DNA of 51,599 nt from Gnetum montanum (lineage: Eukaryota; Streptophyta; Gnetopsida; Gnetales; Gnetaceae), in NCBI GenBank assembly GCA_015680685.1, contig MNCI01033354.1, positions 319,558 through 371,156 on the forward strand, read 5' to 3'. The translations under genes were made by a program, and so were the position numbers. Under the pieces are notes generated by a model, which saw only the letters and a list, made by a program, of their open reading frames with translations, was not told where the DNA came from and did no database searches. This document shows, one piece after another, positions 43,101 to 51,599 of the stretch (position 1 is its first letter; every line of letters starts with the position of its first letter).

Positions 43101-43479
43101 TATTGTAAAAGTTAGTTATCAGCCACTGGGTGCCCTCCTATTTGGTGGCTACTATGTACAAGCATCTTTGAATATCTCTTTCATGTGCACACTGATTACA
43201 TTCTTGAATGAATGTACTCTTAATGGGCCAAATTTTTTTCATGAAATTGCACCAATCATCACTGTATGCAATGCATGGAACACGCTTCTTCTCTAAACTT
43301 CAAAATTCATTTTCCTTGGAGATTTCCAAGGAGAGGTCCCTAATGCCCATTTTCACATCAACTATGCTTAATCAAGTCCTTTCCATAATCATGGGGAAGC
43401 CACCTTTGCAATTTTCCACCTTGATCATGAGAAAATTGGTAGGAAAGGATACCCACAAACTGTGGTCACAATGTCCTCC

Positions 43480-43800
43480 ACTAATCCCAAAGGAACAATG
43501 ATTGATTGATCTACCAATTCTAAATGAATGTTGCTCTTCTTGAGAGGTGGTAGGTTCCAAGCCTTGTACATGTCATGGGAGATGAGATTGACACTAGAAC
43601 CAGAATCAAGAAGAGACTTGCATGAGTCATGTCTAGCATTCTACAAGCAAATAAGAAGACTTACTAGGTTAGATCTTTTCATGGAAAGATTGATAGACTT
43701 GATCTAATTATAAGTAGCATGAGTTAGCATTATAGTGTAGATTTGAGGTGGCACTTGGTTTGAAGGGTACTCAAATGTATTTGATGCAAAGGATGAGGAT
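43480..43800 (-). pseudogene. retropepsin-like protease of element C
   Basis: KSLLDSGSSVNLISH on the minus strand places the catalytic Asp-Ser-Gly-Ser at 43593-43607, intact. It corresponds to ALFDSGSRVNLI of A. The C-terminal lobe is decayed into 43400-43480. Confidence 0.75.
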
Positions 43801-46191
43801 TTTGGAGATATAGAGTGACCAACTAGATTAGGTTATGAGGATTTGAAAGGATTGTTGGGTCAAAAAAATAGATGTTTCCTAGATCAATTATCTGAACCAC
43901 TTGGCTGGAAAGCCAATTATGAATGTATAGCCCTCGTATCATTTTGTTTTTGCGAATATGGAGGAATTTCACCTTGCATGGATGAAATAATACATACCTA
44001 GGTTGAGGGTGAAGGGATGTGTGTAGATGGATATGAAGGGTGGTAAGGATATGGATTCTCCCCTTGAGTAGATGGTGAATGAGTTCAATAATACTCCAAA
44101 GGGTAATAGTGATTTTGAAATGATCCATGGCTAGCAAAACTTCTTGGAGAGATGGGTTGCTAAACACAGTATCCATATGGATCTAGTTGCCTATAAGTGT
44201 ACTATTGTCTTGGCAGTGGCATTCTTCACAACTATGGTTGATGCCACTGTTGATATTATTCATATGGTTGTGGTGAAGCTCCACTTGGATAGTAAGCCTG
44301 TTGTTGCTTGTGGAACTACCTTAGATTACCTTGAGGATAAGGTAATCATCTAGGTGCTTACCTTTGTGCTAGTTGAGGATTCAATGTGTACACCCAAGAC
44401 TCTTGTAAGTGTAACACCATAGGGAAAAATCCCTTAGGATGTTCATATTAACAAATGTGACAACCAATGTCATCATCAGAGTCTATCTCCACAACTTCTT
44501 CTACTATAGCAACTTTGCCCTTACCTCTTTGGTAGGTACATTCAGCTTCTTTCTACCTCTTGTGGTTATGATCACTATTTTGCTCTTCGGATTCTCTAGC
44601 AATCTTCATAGCAGTTTGGAATTTTTTGTCCAACGAGTTCCATCATTTGTCAACCTTTGCTAAAATATCATAAACATATTTTTGGATGGGTAAGGTTTTC
44701 CTATTCACCACTTCATTAAGTGGTGATTCCTTCTTGTCATAGAATCAAACCTCCCTTTTCCTAATGGAAGGATCCCTATTATATTCTTCTAGACTTTCTC
44801 TTTTTCACAACTCACCTTCTTCTTTTGCTACCTGCTCTATCAACCTTTGTATATGATGAGCTCTTGGTTCAGATAGTCTCCCTTGGGCATAAACCCCAAG
44901 AGTTCTTCTAGTTTCTTCTCTGAGCCCATCTATGATGTGGTGGAGTTTTTCCCCGTAAGAATGACCATGGCCAAGGTAGTAGTGTAAAAGATAATAATAT
45001 CTACCCATAGTAGCATCCAAGGGTTCATGTGTTTCCTATTTCTAGCCTTAGATTTGCCTTCTCAGATTGGATACTCTCAAGTACATCTAGTATTTCTCAT
45101 TAAATAGCTCAAGCATTGTACTCTATTTGTGGATAGATTCTAGCTCCAAGGACTAGTACCAGCTTTCAACATCCTTAATGAGTATCTTGGGGAAGAGTTT
45201 GAGTTTTTGCCAATCATTTTCAATGTTTTTCAAGGCACAATAATTATGAAAAGCTTGTAGATGTGTCTATGGATCAGAGTTATATCCCCCCTCAAATCTT
45301 AGGATATGTCTAAGCATTTGATCCAACTATCTTTCACATGCCTAGTTGGAATCTTAACTACCTCTACAATGTTAAGCATGATCTGAGTTGCCAATAGAGG
45401 CTCATCATCATCATTATATCATTGTTGCCAATGATGTCATCTACTACCCCTTTGATTAGTATGGATGTGGTGATTAGTATTATTACCTCAATGCTCACCT
45501 CCATCATGCTTGTTCCTTCTATGGCATCTTTTAGAATTAAAAAAGAAAGAAGAAGTAAATGCAAATGAAGAAGAGGAAGAGGGAGGAGGACTACCTCTAC
45601 CATGAAATCTACCAATTTCCCCTTGGTTATCATAGCCACATTCATTAGATTTATATCATTTTGATGCTCATTTGATCCCTTACATTGACTGCCATCTTTT
45701 CCTAAACCTAAATTGTGAATTATAAACTGCAAATTCAAGGTCATACCCTTGTCACTAGTAACAAAGGGTAGAGAATCTTCATGTGGAGATCCCTTAGAGG
45801 CAAGGTTCTTGTTGTCATCTTAGTTCAGTAGGAACAAGGGATTAGTGGACTGTTTCCCCTTAGCATCCTCACGATGCCTCTCCTGATGTTGATCTCACCT
45901 GTGTTGTTGTGTTTCAGTGGCACAATAGTCTCAATAGTCATAGTTTTGCATAACATATTCTTCTTGAAGATCATGACTACCTAACTTCTTAATAGTTTGA
46001 AGTAGCATCATAGGCACATATTGATTAGGGAGCATTATAATGTTACCCTCCATATCACACCACCGCAATTGCTCATACTGATGTAGGATGAAGATGAAGT
46101 CTGATACATACTCATTAGGATGAGTATATACCACTTTGCACTCTTGTGAGACTAGTAGTTTCATATCATTTCGCCTGTGAGAAGAAGACAT
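43801..46191 (-). pseudogene. gag: gag of element C
   Basis: It starts at ATG 46191 (MSSSHRRNDM; A has MASSHKVNSP), with VVYTHPNEYVSDFIFILHQ and LRWCDMEGNIIMLPNQYVPM. The Retrotrans_gag region (about 45380-45100) and MDATMGRYYYLLHYYLGHGH, LREETRRTLGVYAQGRLSEP and IEQVAKEEGEL (45020-44805) match A closely. Frameshifts separate the blocks. A Pro/Tyr-rich tail (44350-43810) is decayed. Codons that are Gln in A are often TAG here. Confidence 0.82.
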
Positions 46192-46320
46192 TTTGCAAAC
46201 AAATAAAGTATTAGTGTTCTTTTGTAGTTATATTATTTGGGAATGATATTGATCTTGAGGTTCATGCAATGATATTAATAATATCCACTAAACCTAGATA
46301 GTTCATGTTTCAACAAATAG

Positions 46321-46340
46321 AATCCCTAACAACAGTACCA
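46321..46340 (-). promoter_or_regulatory. primer-binding site of element C
   Basis: The minus strand reads TGGTACTGTTGTTAGGGATT, one base from the LTR end. It is the same type as A and B, with TGGCGCC changed to TGGTACT. Confidence 0.72.
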
Positions 46341-46341
46341 A

Positions 46342-47250
46342 TGATGAGTGGTGAAGGTACCCTTACACTCAACCATATGAATCACAAAGCATTCACGGAT
46401 GATCTGGTTGAATTTCATGGACTCTCTAGTTTCCAATGCACTAGTCTTCTAGGATGTGAATCTTGCCCTTGTTCGTTTCTTCCCAATTATACTTGTGAAG
46501 TACAAAGGTATGGTTAAGTGTAATTGAGGCATATGATTTTTTTCATTTTATGTTTTATGTTCTTTGGTGCTTAAAGAGAGAGATAAAGTAATTTAATGAC
46601 TAATTTGATCTAATAACTAATTGGTCTCTAGCTAATCTTAACATAAGCATCCGATCCCACTTTTCGTACATGTCCTAAACCCATGTATCTACTACTAGGT
46701 TACCAAGTGCTATGCTACTAGGTGCACCAAGCAATAATGCTGCTAGGATTATCAAGTGAATACATGCTATGCTCAAAGTAGTCATACTTATGTATTTAAT
46801 CTAACTTATCTCGCTTAATTAGCTTAATTACTAGAAAAACATTAAATAATTAACTAAAAGCATTAAATGCATAAATAAATATCTAAAATATCCATAATGT
46901 TGTAAGGTTTATCAAGAAGCTCATCTTTATTATCATACACACTATCGTGATCATGTACAACAATGCTTGAATAAAGATTTGTACACTCAATGACTCTGGC
47001 TGTGGGCACTCAAAAAAAATATTCTAACTTTCAAATGTAAACATTGCAAGAGCTCGGCTACTACTATGAATTGGATGCCCATAAACATGGCTAGGAGCTC
47101 ATATTTATAGCTTTTTCTCTAGGACTATGTCAACGGGGATCCATCAATGTAGCAAACACTATTTTGATGTGGCCCCATCAATGGGGCAACACCACGTAAA
47201 TGAGGCCTCATCAATGAGGGCTCGTCGACGTGACACTTCGATGCCCATCA
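46342..47250 (-). repeat. 5' LTR of element C
   Basis: 909 bp bounded by TGATG and CATCA. A TATA box TATAAATA lies at 47102-47109 (minus), about 140 bp from the LTR start. Downstream part aligned with the LTR of A (2830-3140). Between 47120 and 47240, CCATCAATG / GGGGCAAC / CTCATCAATGAGG words form a short array of CATCAATG-type repeats in U3. Confidence 0.78.
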
Positions 47251-47329
47251 ATCCTCAAAATAATTTTAGACTATTTAAGAGCCCAACTAATGAGAACTTA
47301 GATAAAATCAATTAAAGTATTACTTCCTT

Positions 47330-48280
47330 CATTGAAAGTAGGCAATTCATAAGTGAAATAAGAAGAAGATTCCAAGACTTAACAAAGAATAAATTACCTT
47401 ATAAACCTGAGCCAAATCCTACATCTCAAAGAAAGGGTAAAAAGCAATTTCATTTCATCACTACTACTAAGAGTGAAAAGACCATTGAGCCTATACCCCA
47501 AAAGAAGATTATATTTTAAGAGGTTGGGATACAAGAAAAAGTTCAGCCACAAGTACTAAATGAAGAGGAAAACAACCAGTCAATAAGGAAAATAAAACAA
47601 CCATTAACCTCTTTTCCTTTGCCTAGACAAAAAACCTTATTTCCTTTTCCTAAATGATTGCAAGAGGAATTTATAACTAAGGCCCATAGATAAAACATGT
47701 TTTAGTGATTATATTTGCATATTCCTTTAGAACAAGTTGTAAAGGATGCACCTCTTTATGCCAAGTATTTAAGAGAATTATGCACTAAGAGAAGGAAAGA
47801 AAAGATTCCTAGGTAAGTTTATTTGGTTGATAATCTATCTCAACTTATAAAAACCCATGAAGTTCCAAAATATCAAGATCCAAGGGTTCCTACAATTCCA
47901 ATTAAAATAAATGAAAAAATTATTAGCAATGCCCTATTGGATCTATGAGCTAGTATCAATATTATGCCACTTGAAATGGTTCGGTCACCTGATTTGGAGG
48001 ATATAAGAAAGGTAAATATGACAATCTCTTTGGCTAATGGTTCTAATGTAAAACCTATAGGAGTAGTGGAAGATTTCATAGTAGAGGTTGAAAGAGGAAA
48101 ATACCCTATTGATTTTGTAGTATTTAAAGTAAAAGATCCAAATTTTTTTCTCATCATATTAGGTAGATCTTCATTAGCAATAGTTGATGCAGGAATCAAT
48201 CATAGATTATGTTAACTCCAATTATCTTTTGCTAATCTTACTTTTATGCATAACATGTATGATAAAGAAAAAGAGGACCA
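47330..48280 (+). pseudogene. gag end and protease of element D
   Basis: The gag tail has SEIRRRFQDLTKNKLPYKPE, a Lys/Pro/Gln-rich linker, and YAKYLRELCTKRRKEKIPR (about 47757-47815), a conserved block ahead of protease. Protease: ISNALLDL-stop-ASINIMPLE at 47925-47980, where TGA replaces Gly of the Asp-Leu-Gly-Ala motif, then VNMTISLANGSNVKPIGVVE, YPIDFVVFKV and FFLIILGRSSLAIVDAGI. One frame covers 47964-48215. Confidence 0.82.
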
Positions 48281-49915
48281 ATTGAATGAAGATTTGAAAG
48301 AAGTTAGAGTGCTCTATACAATACCCACTTCAGCAATGATAAAAGATAGGGAAACATTGATACTAAATAATTTTGAGTAAGGGCCTTTAGACCCCCTCTA
48401 CAAAAGAATAAAAAATCTCCTTGCCTAAATTTTGAATTTGTGATTGGGAAATATTGGAGAAAAAATTCAACCACCTAATAACAATTTTTTGAATCTTAGA
48501 GAATTACCTAGTACTATTAAGTACATTTTCCTTTATCATAATAAATCAATAATAATAAATTTCCAACTTTCTCATGATCAAGAAGTTAAATTATTAGAAG
48601 TTTTACATAGAAAGTATAAGGTATTTACATGGATTTATGAGGACATTCATCAAGAGTTCTCACCCAACATCTACCAACATCATATTTATGTAGAAGACAA
48701 TGTGAAATCGATAATAATTCCCCCTAGACAAATTAATCCAACTTTAAAATAAATAGTTAAGGATGAGATTTCTAAACTTTGAAAGGAAGAAATAATTTAT
48801 CCAATAGTCGATAGTGAATGAGTAAGCCCTATTACTATTGTTCCTGAAAAAGATAAAAAATGAAGAGTTTGTGTTGATTATAGGAAGCTCAATCAAAACA
48901 CAAGGATCATTTTCCTTTACCTTATATAAACCAAATTTTGGAGAAATTAGAAAGACATGAGCATTATTGTTTTTTGGATGGGTTAAGTGGTTACAATAAA
49001 GTAGCCATTGCACCTAAGGACCAACATAAAATAACATTTACATGTCCATATGGAACTTTTACTTACTGACGGATGCCTTTTGGCCTTTGTAATGCACTTG
49101 CTACCTTCCAAAGACCCATGATATTAGAATTCTATGATATTTTAGAAGACTATGTGGAAGTATTTATGGATGATCTTTCAATCTATGGGGACACTTATGA
49201 AAAAACATTACACCATTTAGAATGTGTGTTAAAAAGATGTATTGATAAAAATCTAAAATTGAGTTGGAAAAAGAGTCATTTAATGGTTACAAGTGATATA
49301 GTCTTGGGACATGTTATCTCTAAGAATGGGATAAAAGTAGATGAGGAAAAAATAAAAGTAATATCTACACTCCCAGCTCCAACTAATTTAAAGACCCTTC
49401 GATCCTCTCTAGTACATGTTGGATATTATAGGTGATTTTTCAAGAATTGCTAAACGACTTTACATGCTTCTAGAAAACGTTGTTCCTTTTGTATGGACTA
49501 ATGATTGCCAAGAAGCAGCTTTAGAACTTAAGTAAAAAGTAACCACCACCTCTATATTTAATGCATCCAATTGGAATTTTTCATTCAATTTGATGTGTGA
49601 TGCTAGTGACACCACTGTAGGGGTAGTTTTAGGACAATATATAGATAATAAGCCATGAGTAATCTATTATGTGTCTAAAAGTTTAGATTAAGCCCAAGTA
49701 AATTATACAACTATGAAAAAATAAATTTTAGGAATTATGTTTGCTTTGGATAAATTTAGACATTATTTAATAGGATATAAAACTAGAGTTTATACTGATC
49801 ATTTAGCCATTAAAGTTTTAGCTAGTAAAAAATAAAAAATACTAGAATAATAAGATGGTTTCTATTACTTCAAGAATTTGATTTAGACATTTTAGATAAA
49901 AGGGGTAGAGAAAAT
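48281..49915 (+). pseudogene. reverse transcriptase and RNase H of element D
   Basis: Linker: LRELPSTIKYIFLYHNKSII and KYKVFTWIYEDIHQ (48498-48650). RT begins IPPRQINPTLK, PITIVPEKDKK-stop-RVCVDYRKLN (48880). A frameshift follows. The rest is open at 49073-49435: MPFGLCNALATFQRPMILEF, VEVFMDDLSIYGDTYEKTL (MDD intact), LKLSWKKSHLMVTSDIVLGH. RNase H (49560-49900) has NLMCDASDTTVGVVLGQYID with the first Asp intact, then TTMKK-stop-ILGIMFALDKFRHYL and VYTDHLAIKVLASKK. Confidence 0.84.
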
Positions 49916-49918
49916 GTT

Positions 49919-51073
49919 GTGGTAGATAATCTTTCTAGATTAGAAACAAGGGATGAAAATAGGATAAAAGGAGTATTCCATGATGAATTCCTTGATGAAC
50001 AATTCTTTTCCATAAACAAGGATCCATGGTTTGCTGATATAATAAACTATTTTGCCACTATGAAAACCCCAATACAATGGAGGAAGGAGGAAAAGAAATC
50101 ATTTTTAAGAAATATCTTTAAATACATTTGGAATGAACCATACCTTTATAAAATATGTAAAGATAATGTAGCAAGGAGATGTGTGGTTGAGGATGAACAA
50201 CAAGAAATTTTACATATGTTCCATGATGACCTTGGAGATGGGCATTTTGATAGTAGATGCACTACTATCAAATTTTTGCAAAGTGGATTCTATTAGCCTT
50301 TTCTATTTAAAGATGCTCATAAATATGTCCAAGAATGTGATAAATGCCAACGAATAGGGATCATAACTAAAAGACAAGAAATGTGATTAAATTTAATTTT
50401 AATAACTAAAGCATTTGATGTGTGGGGAATAGACTTTTTAGGACCATTTCCACCATCCAGTGGATGTCAATACATTTGTATTTGTATCAACTATGTTACC
50501 AAGTGGGTAGAAGCTAAAGGCACCCCAACAAATGACATTAAAGTAGTGGTAGCTTTCCTTAGAGAAAATATTCTAACATGATTTGGAACTCCACGAGTAA
50601 TCATAAGTGATCAAGGAACTCATTTTGTAAATAAAATAATGAAAAATTTCCTTAAGTCTTGTGGAATTCAACATAAAATAGCTACTTCTTATCATCCTCA
50701 AATAAATGATTAAGTAGAAAATGCAAATAGAATTACTTTAAAGATACTAATCAAAACTGTACGTACTAAAAAGAAATATTGATTAAAAAATTACAAGATG
50801 CACTTTGAGCCTATAGAATTACATATAAACCAAGTTTAGGTTATTCACCTTACTAATTGGTTTATGGAAAACAATGTTTATTTCTCATATAAATTATGAT
50901 TAGCACAACAATTGAATTTTGATGAAGAAATAAATGATGACTCTACAATGATTCAAATACATGAACTTGATGAAATGAGGTGAAATGCCCTTGACAAGAA
51001 AAAAATTATAAAAAATCAAATGAAGATTCTACACAATAAGAATACTTTTAAGAAACATTTTTCAATAGGTGAT
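49919..51073 (+). pseudogene. integrase of element D, interrupted at 51074
   Basis: Zinc-binding domain: LHMFHDDLGDGHFDSR, then CDKCQRIGIITK (His-His-Cys-Cys). Core: FDVWGIDFLGPFPPSSGCQY, YVTKWVEAKGTPTNDIKVVV, FGTPRVIISDQGTHF, YHPQIND-stop-VENANRI. All three catalytic positions (Asp, Asp, Glu at 50717-50719) are kept, the only such copy here. The C-terminal domain starts KKHFSIGD and ends there at 51072, where the inserted LTR begins. Confidence 0.85.
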
Positions 51074-51599
51074 TGATGAGACGCGACATGCACTGTGCCG
51101 CGATATTGCGGTCTACCGCCATATCTATAAATAAGAGGTGGCACNGGCACAGTGCATGTCGCGTCTCATCAATCACCTATTGAAAAATGTTTCTTAAAAG
51201 TATTCTTATTGTGTAGAATCTTCATTTGATTTTTTATAATTTTTTTCTTGTCAAGGGCATTTCACCTCATTTCATCAAGTTCATGTATTTGAATCATTGT
51301 AGAGTCATCATTTATTTCTTCATCAAAATTCAATTGTTGTGCTAATCATAATTTATATGAGAAATAAACATTGTTTTCCATAAACCAATTAGTAAGGTGA
51401 ATAACCTAAACTTGGTTTATATGTAATTCTATAGGCTCAAAGTGCATCTTGTAATTTTTTAATCAATATTTCTTTTTAGTACGTACAGTTTTGATTAGTA
51501 TCTTTAAAGTAATTCTATTTGCATTTTCTACTTAATCATTTATTTGAGGATGATAAGAAGTAGCTATTTTATGTTGAATTCCACAAGACTTAAGGAAAT
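50646..51599. repeat. perfect inverted repeat, 454-bp arms, around a single N
   Basis: 51146-51599 is the exact reverse complement of 50646-51099 at every position I compared; the spacer is 51100-51145 and ends in N. Either side of the N reads GGCAC. The right arm runs to the window end, so the true arm may be longer. Integrase of D therefore appears a second time on the minus strand (51172-51599); I do not count it as a separate gene. Confidence 0.9.
51074..51144 (+). repeat. start of an A-family LTR inserted in integrase of D
   Basis: TGATGAGACGCGACATGCAC and the next 20 bases match the reverse complement of the LTR of A (3196 downwards: TGATGAGATGCGATATGCAC). A TATA-like CTATAAATA follows at about 51125. 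It is CpG-rich compared with the decayed DNA around it, so it is a young insertion. It is cut by the N at 51145. Confidence 0.7.

Larger units (their letters stand above)
40121..47250 (-). mobile_element. Athila-like Ty3/gypsy element C
   Basis: Minus-strand order from right to left: 5' LTR (46342-47250), PBS, gag, protease, RT, RNase H, integrase, polypurine tract (TTAGTCATGGGGGCG at 40121-40135). Gag matches element A. Frameshifts and stops are many. No 3' LTR was found on the left. Confidence 0.87.
47260..51073 (+). mobile_element. Athila-like Ty3/gypsy element D, truncated at both ends
   Basis: Plus-strand gag end, protease, RT, RNase H and integrase. The 5' part is missing where it meets the LTR of C, and the 3' part is cut by an A-family LTR at 51074. 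Integrase and protease styles (ALLDL-x-ASIN; GIDFLGPFPPSSG; PTNDIKVVVAFL) are typical of Athila-like elements. Confidence 0.86.

Noticed and set aside
43823-44176. 117-codon minus-strand frame rich in His/Leu/Ile
   Set aside because: It occupies the decayed Pro/Tyr-rich tail of gag of C but in another register; no similarity to the corresponding part of A.
46305-46517. Plus-strand frame of 70 codons over the LTR/PBS of C
   Set aside because: It runs across the PBS and LTR boundary, so it is chance.
51172-51599. Second integrase copy on the minus strand
   Set aside because: It is the exact inverted image of D around an N and is more likely an assembly fold-back than a second element.

Overview
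The window looks like intergenic DNA from a plant nuclear genome. I found no host gene, rRNA, tRNA or CRISPR array. It is AT-rich and consists mostly of nested, decayed Ty3/gypsy LTR retrotransposons in both orientations, plus degenerate tandem repeats. The retrotransposon lineages (Athila-like elements, and a dual-RNase-H lineage related to Tat) point to a seed plant with a large, repeat-rich genome. A gymnosperm is possible but not shown. Many in-frame stops are TAG or TAA where a related copy or the family pattern has Gln, which is how methylated, silenced DNA decays.

Layout. 1-3196 (minus): Athila-like element A, with a gag-protease frame open apart from a few nonsense codons, then a primer-binding site (PBS) and a short 5' LTR. 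3230-8510 (plus): element F, 5'-truncated, with gag end, protease, an extra archaeal-type RNase H placed BEFORE the reverse transcriptase, RT, a degenerate native RNase H, integrase and a small third ORF. 9590-11460: a degenerate tandem array. 11779-13180 (plus): a decayed ORF of unknown function. 13180-17018: simple and tandem repeats, including a 29-bp minisatellite. 17027-17482 and 38038-39330: two halves of a satellite-like array of about 175-bp units with hairpins, split by element B.

Element B (17483-38037, minus) has both LTRs and a PBS. Its gag-protease-RT part is deleted, so integrase lies next to the PBS. It carries a very long coiled-coil ORF in the env-like position before the 3' LTR. 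Nested in B is element E (19433-31141, minus), a relative of F with long LTRs. The distal part of E's left LTR is replaced by an inverted fragment (H, 18504-19432) of a sibling element.

Element C (40121-47250, minus) is an Athila-like gag-protease-RT-RNaseH-integrase element of the same family as A, with 5' LTR and PBS. Element D (about 47260-51073, plus) is a 5'-truncated Athila-like gag-pol, interrupted at 51074 by the start of an A-family LTR. The window then turns back on itself as a perfect inverted repeat (50646-51099 and 51146-51599) around a single N, which is probably an assembly join.

No element looks able to move by itself. Points of most interest: the domain order and third ORF shared by E and F; the env-position coiled-coil ORF of B; loss of the integrase catalytic Glu in four of five copies; the hairpin satellite; and the N-linked duplications, which suggest assembly errors.
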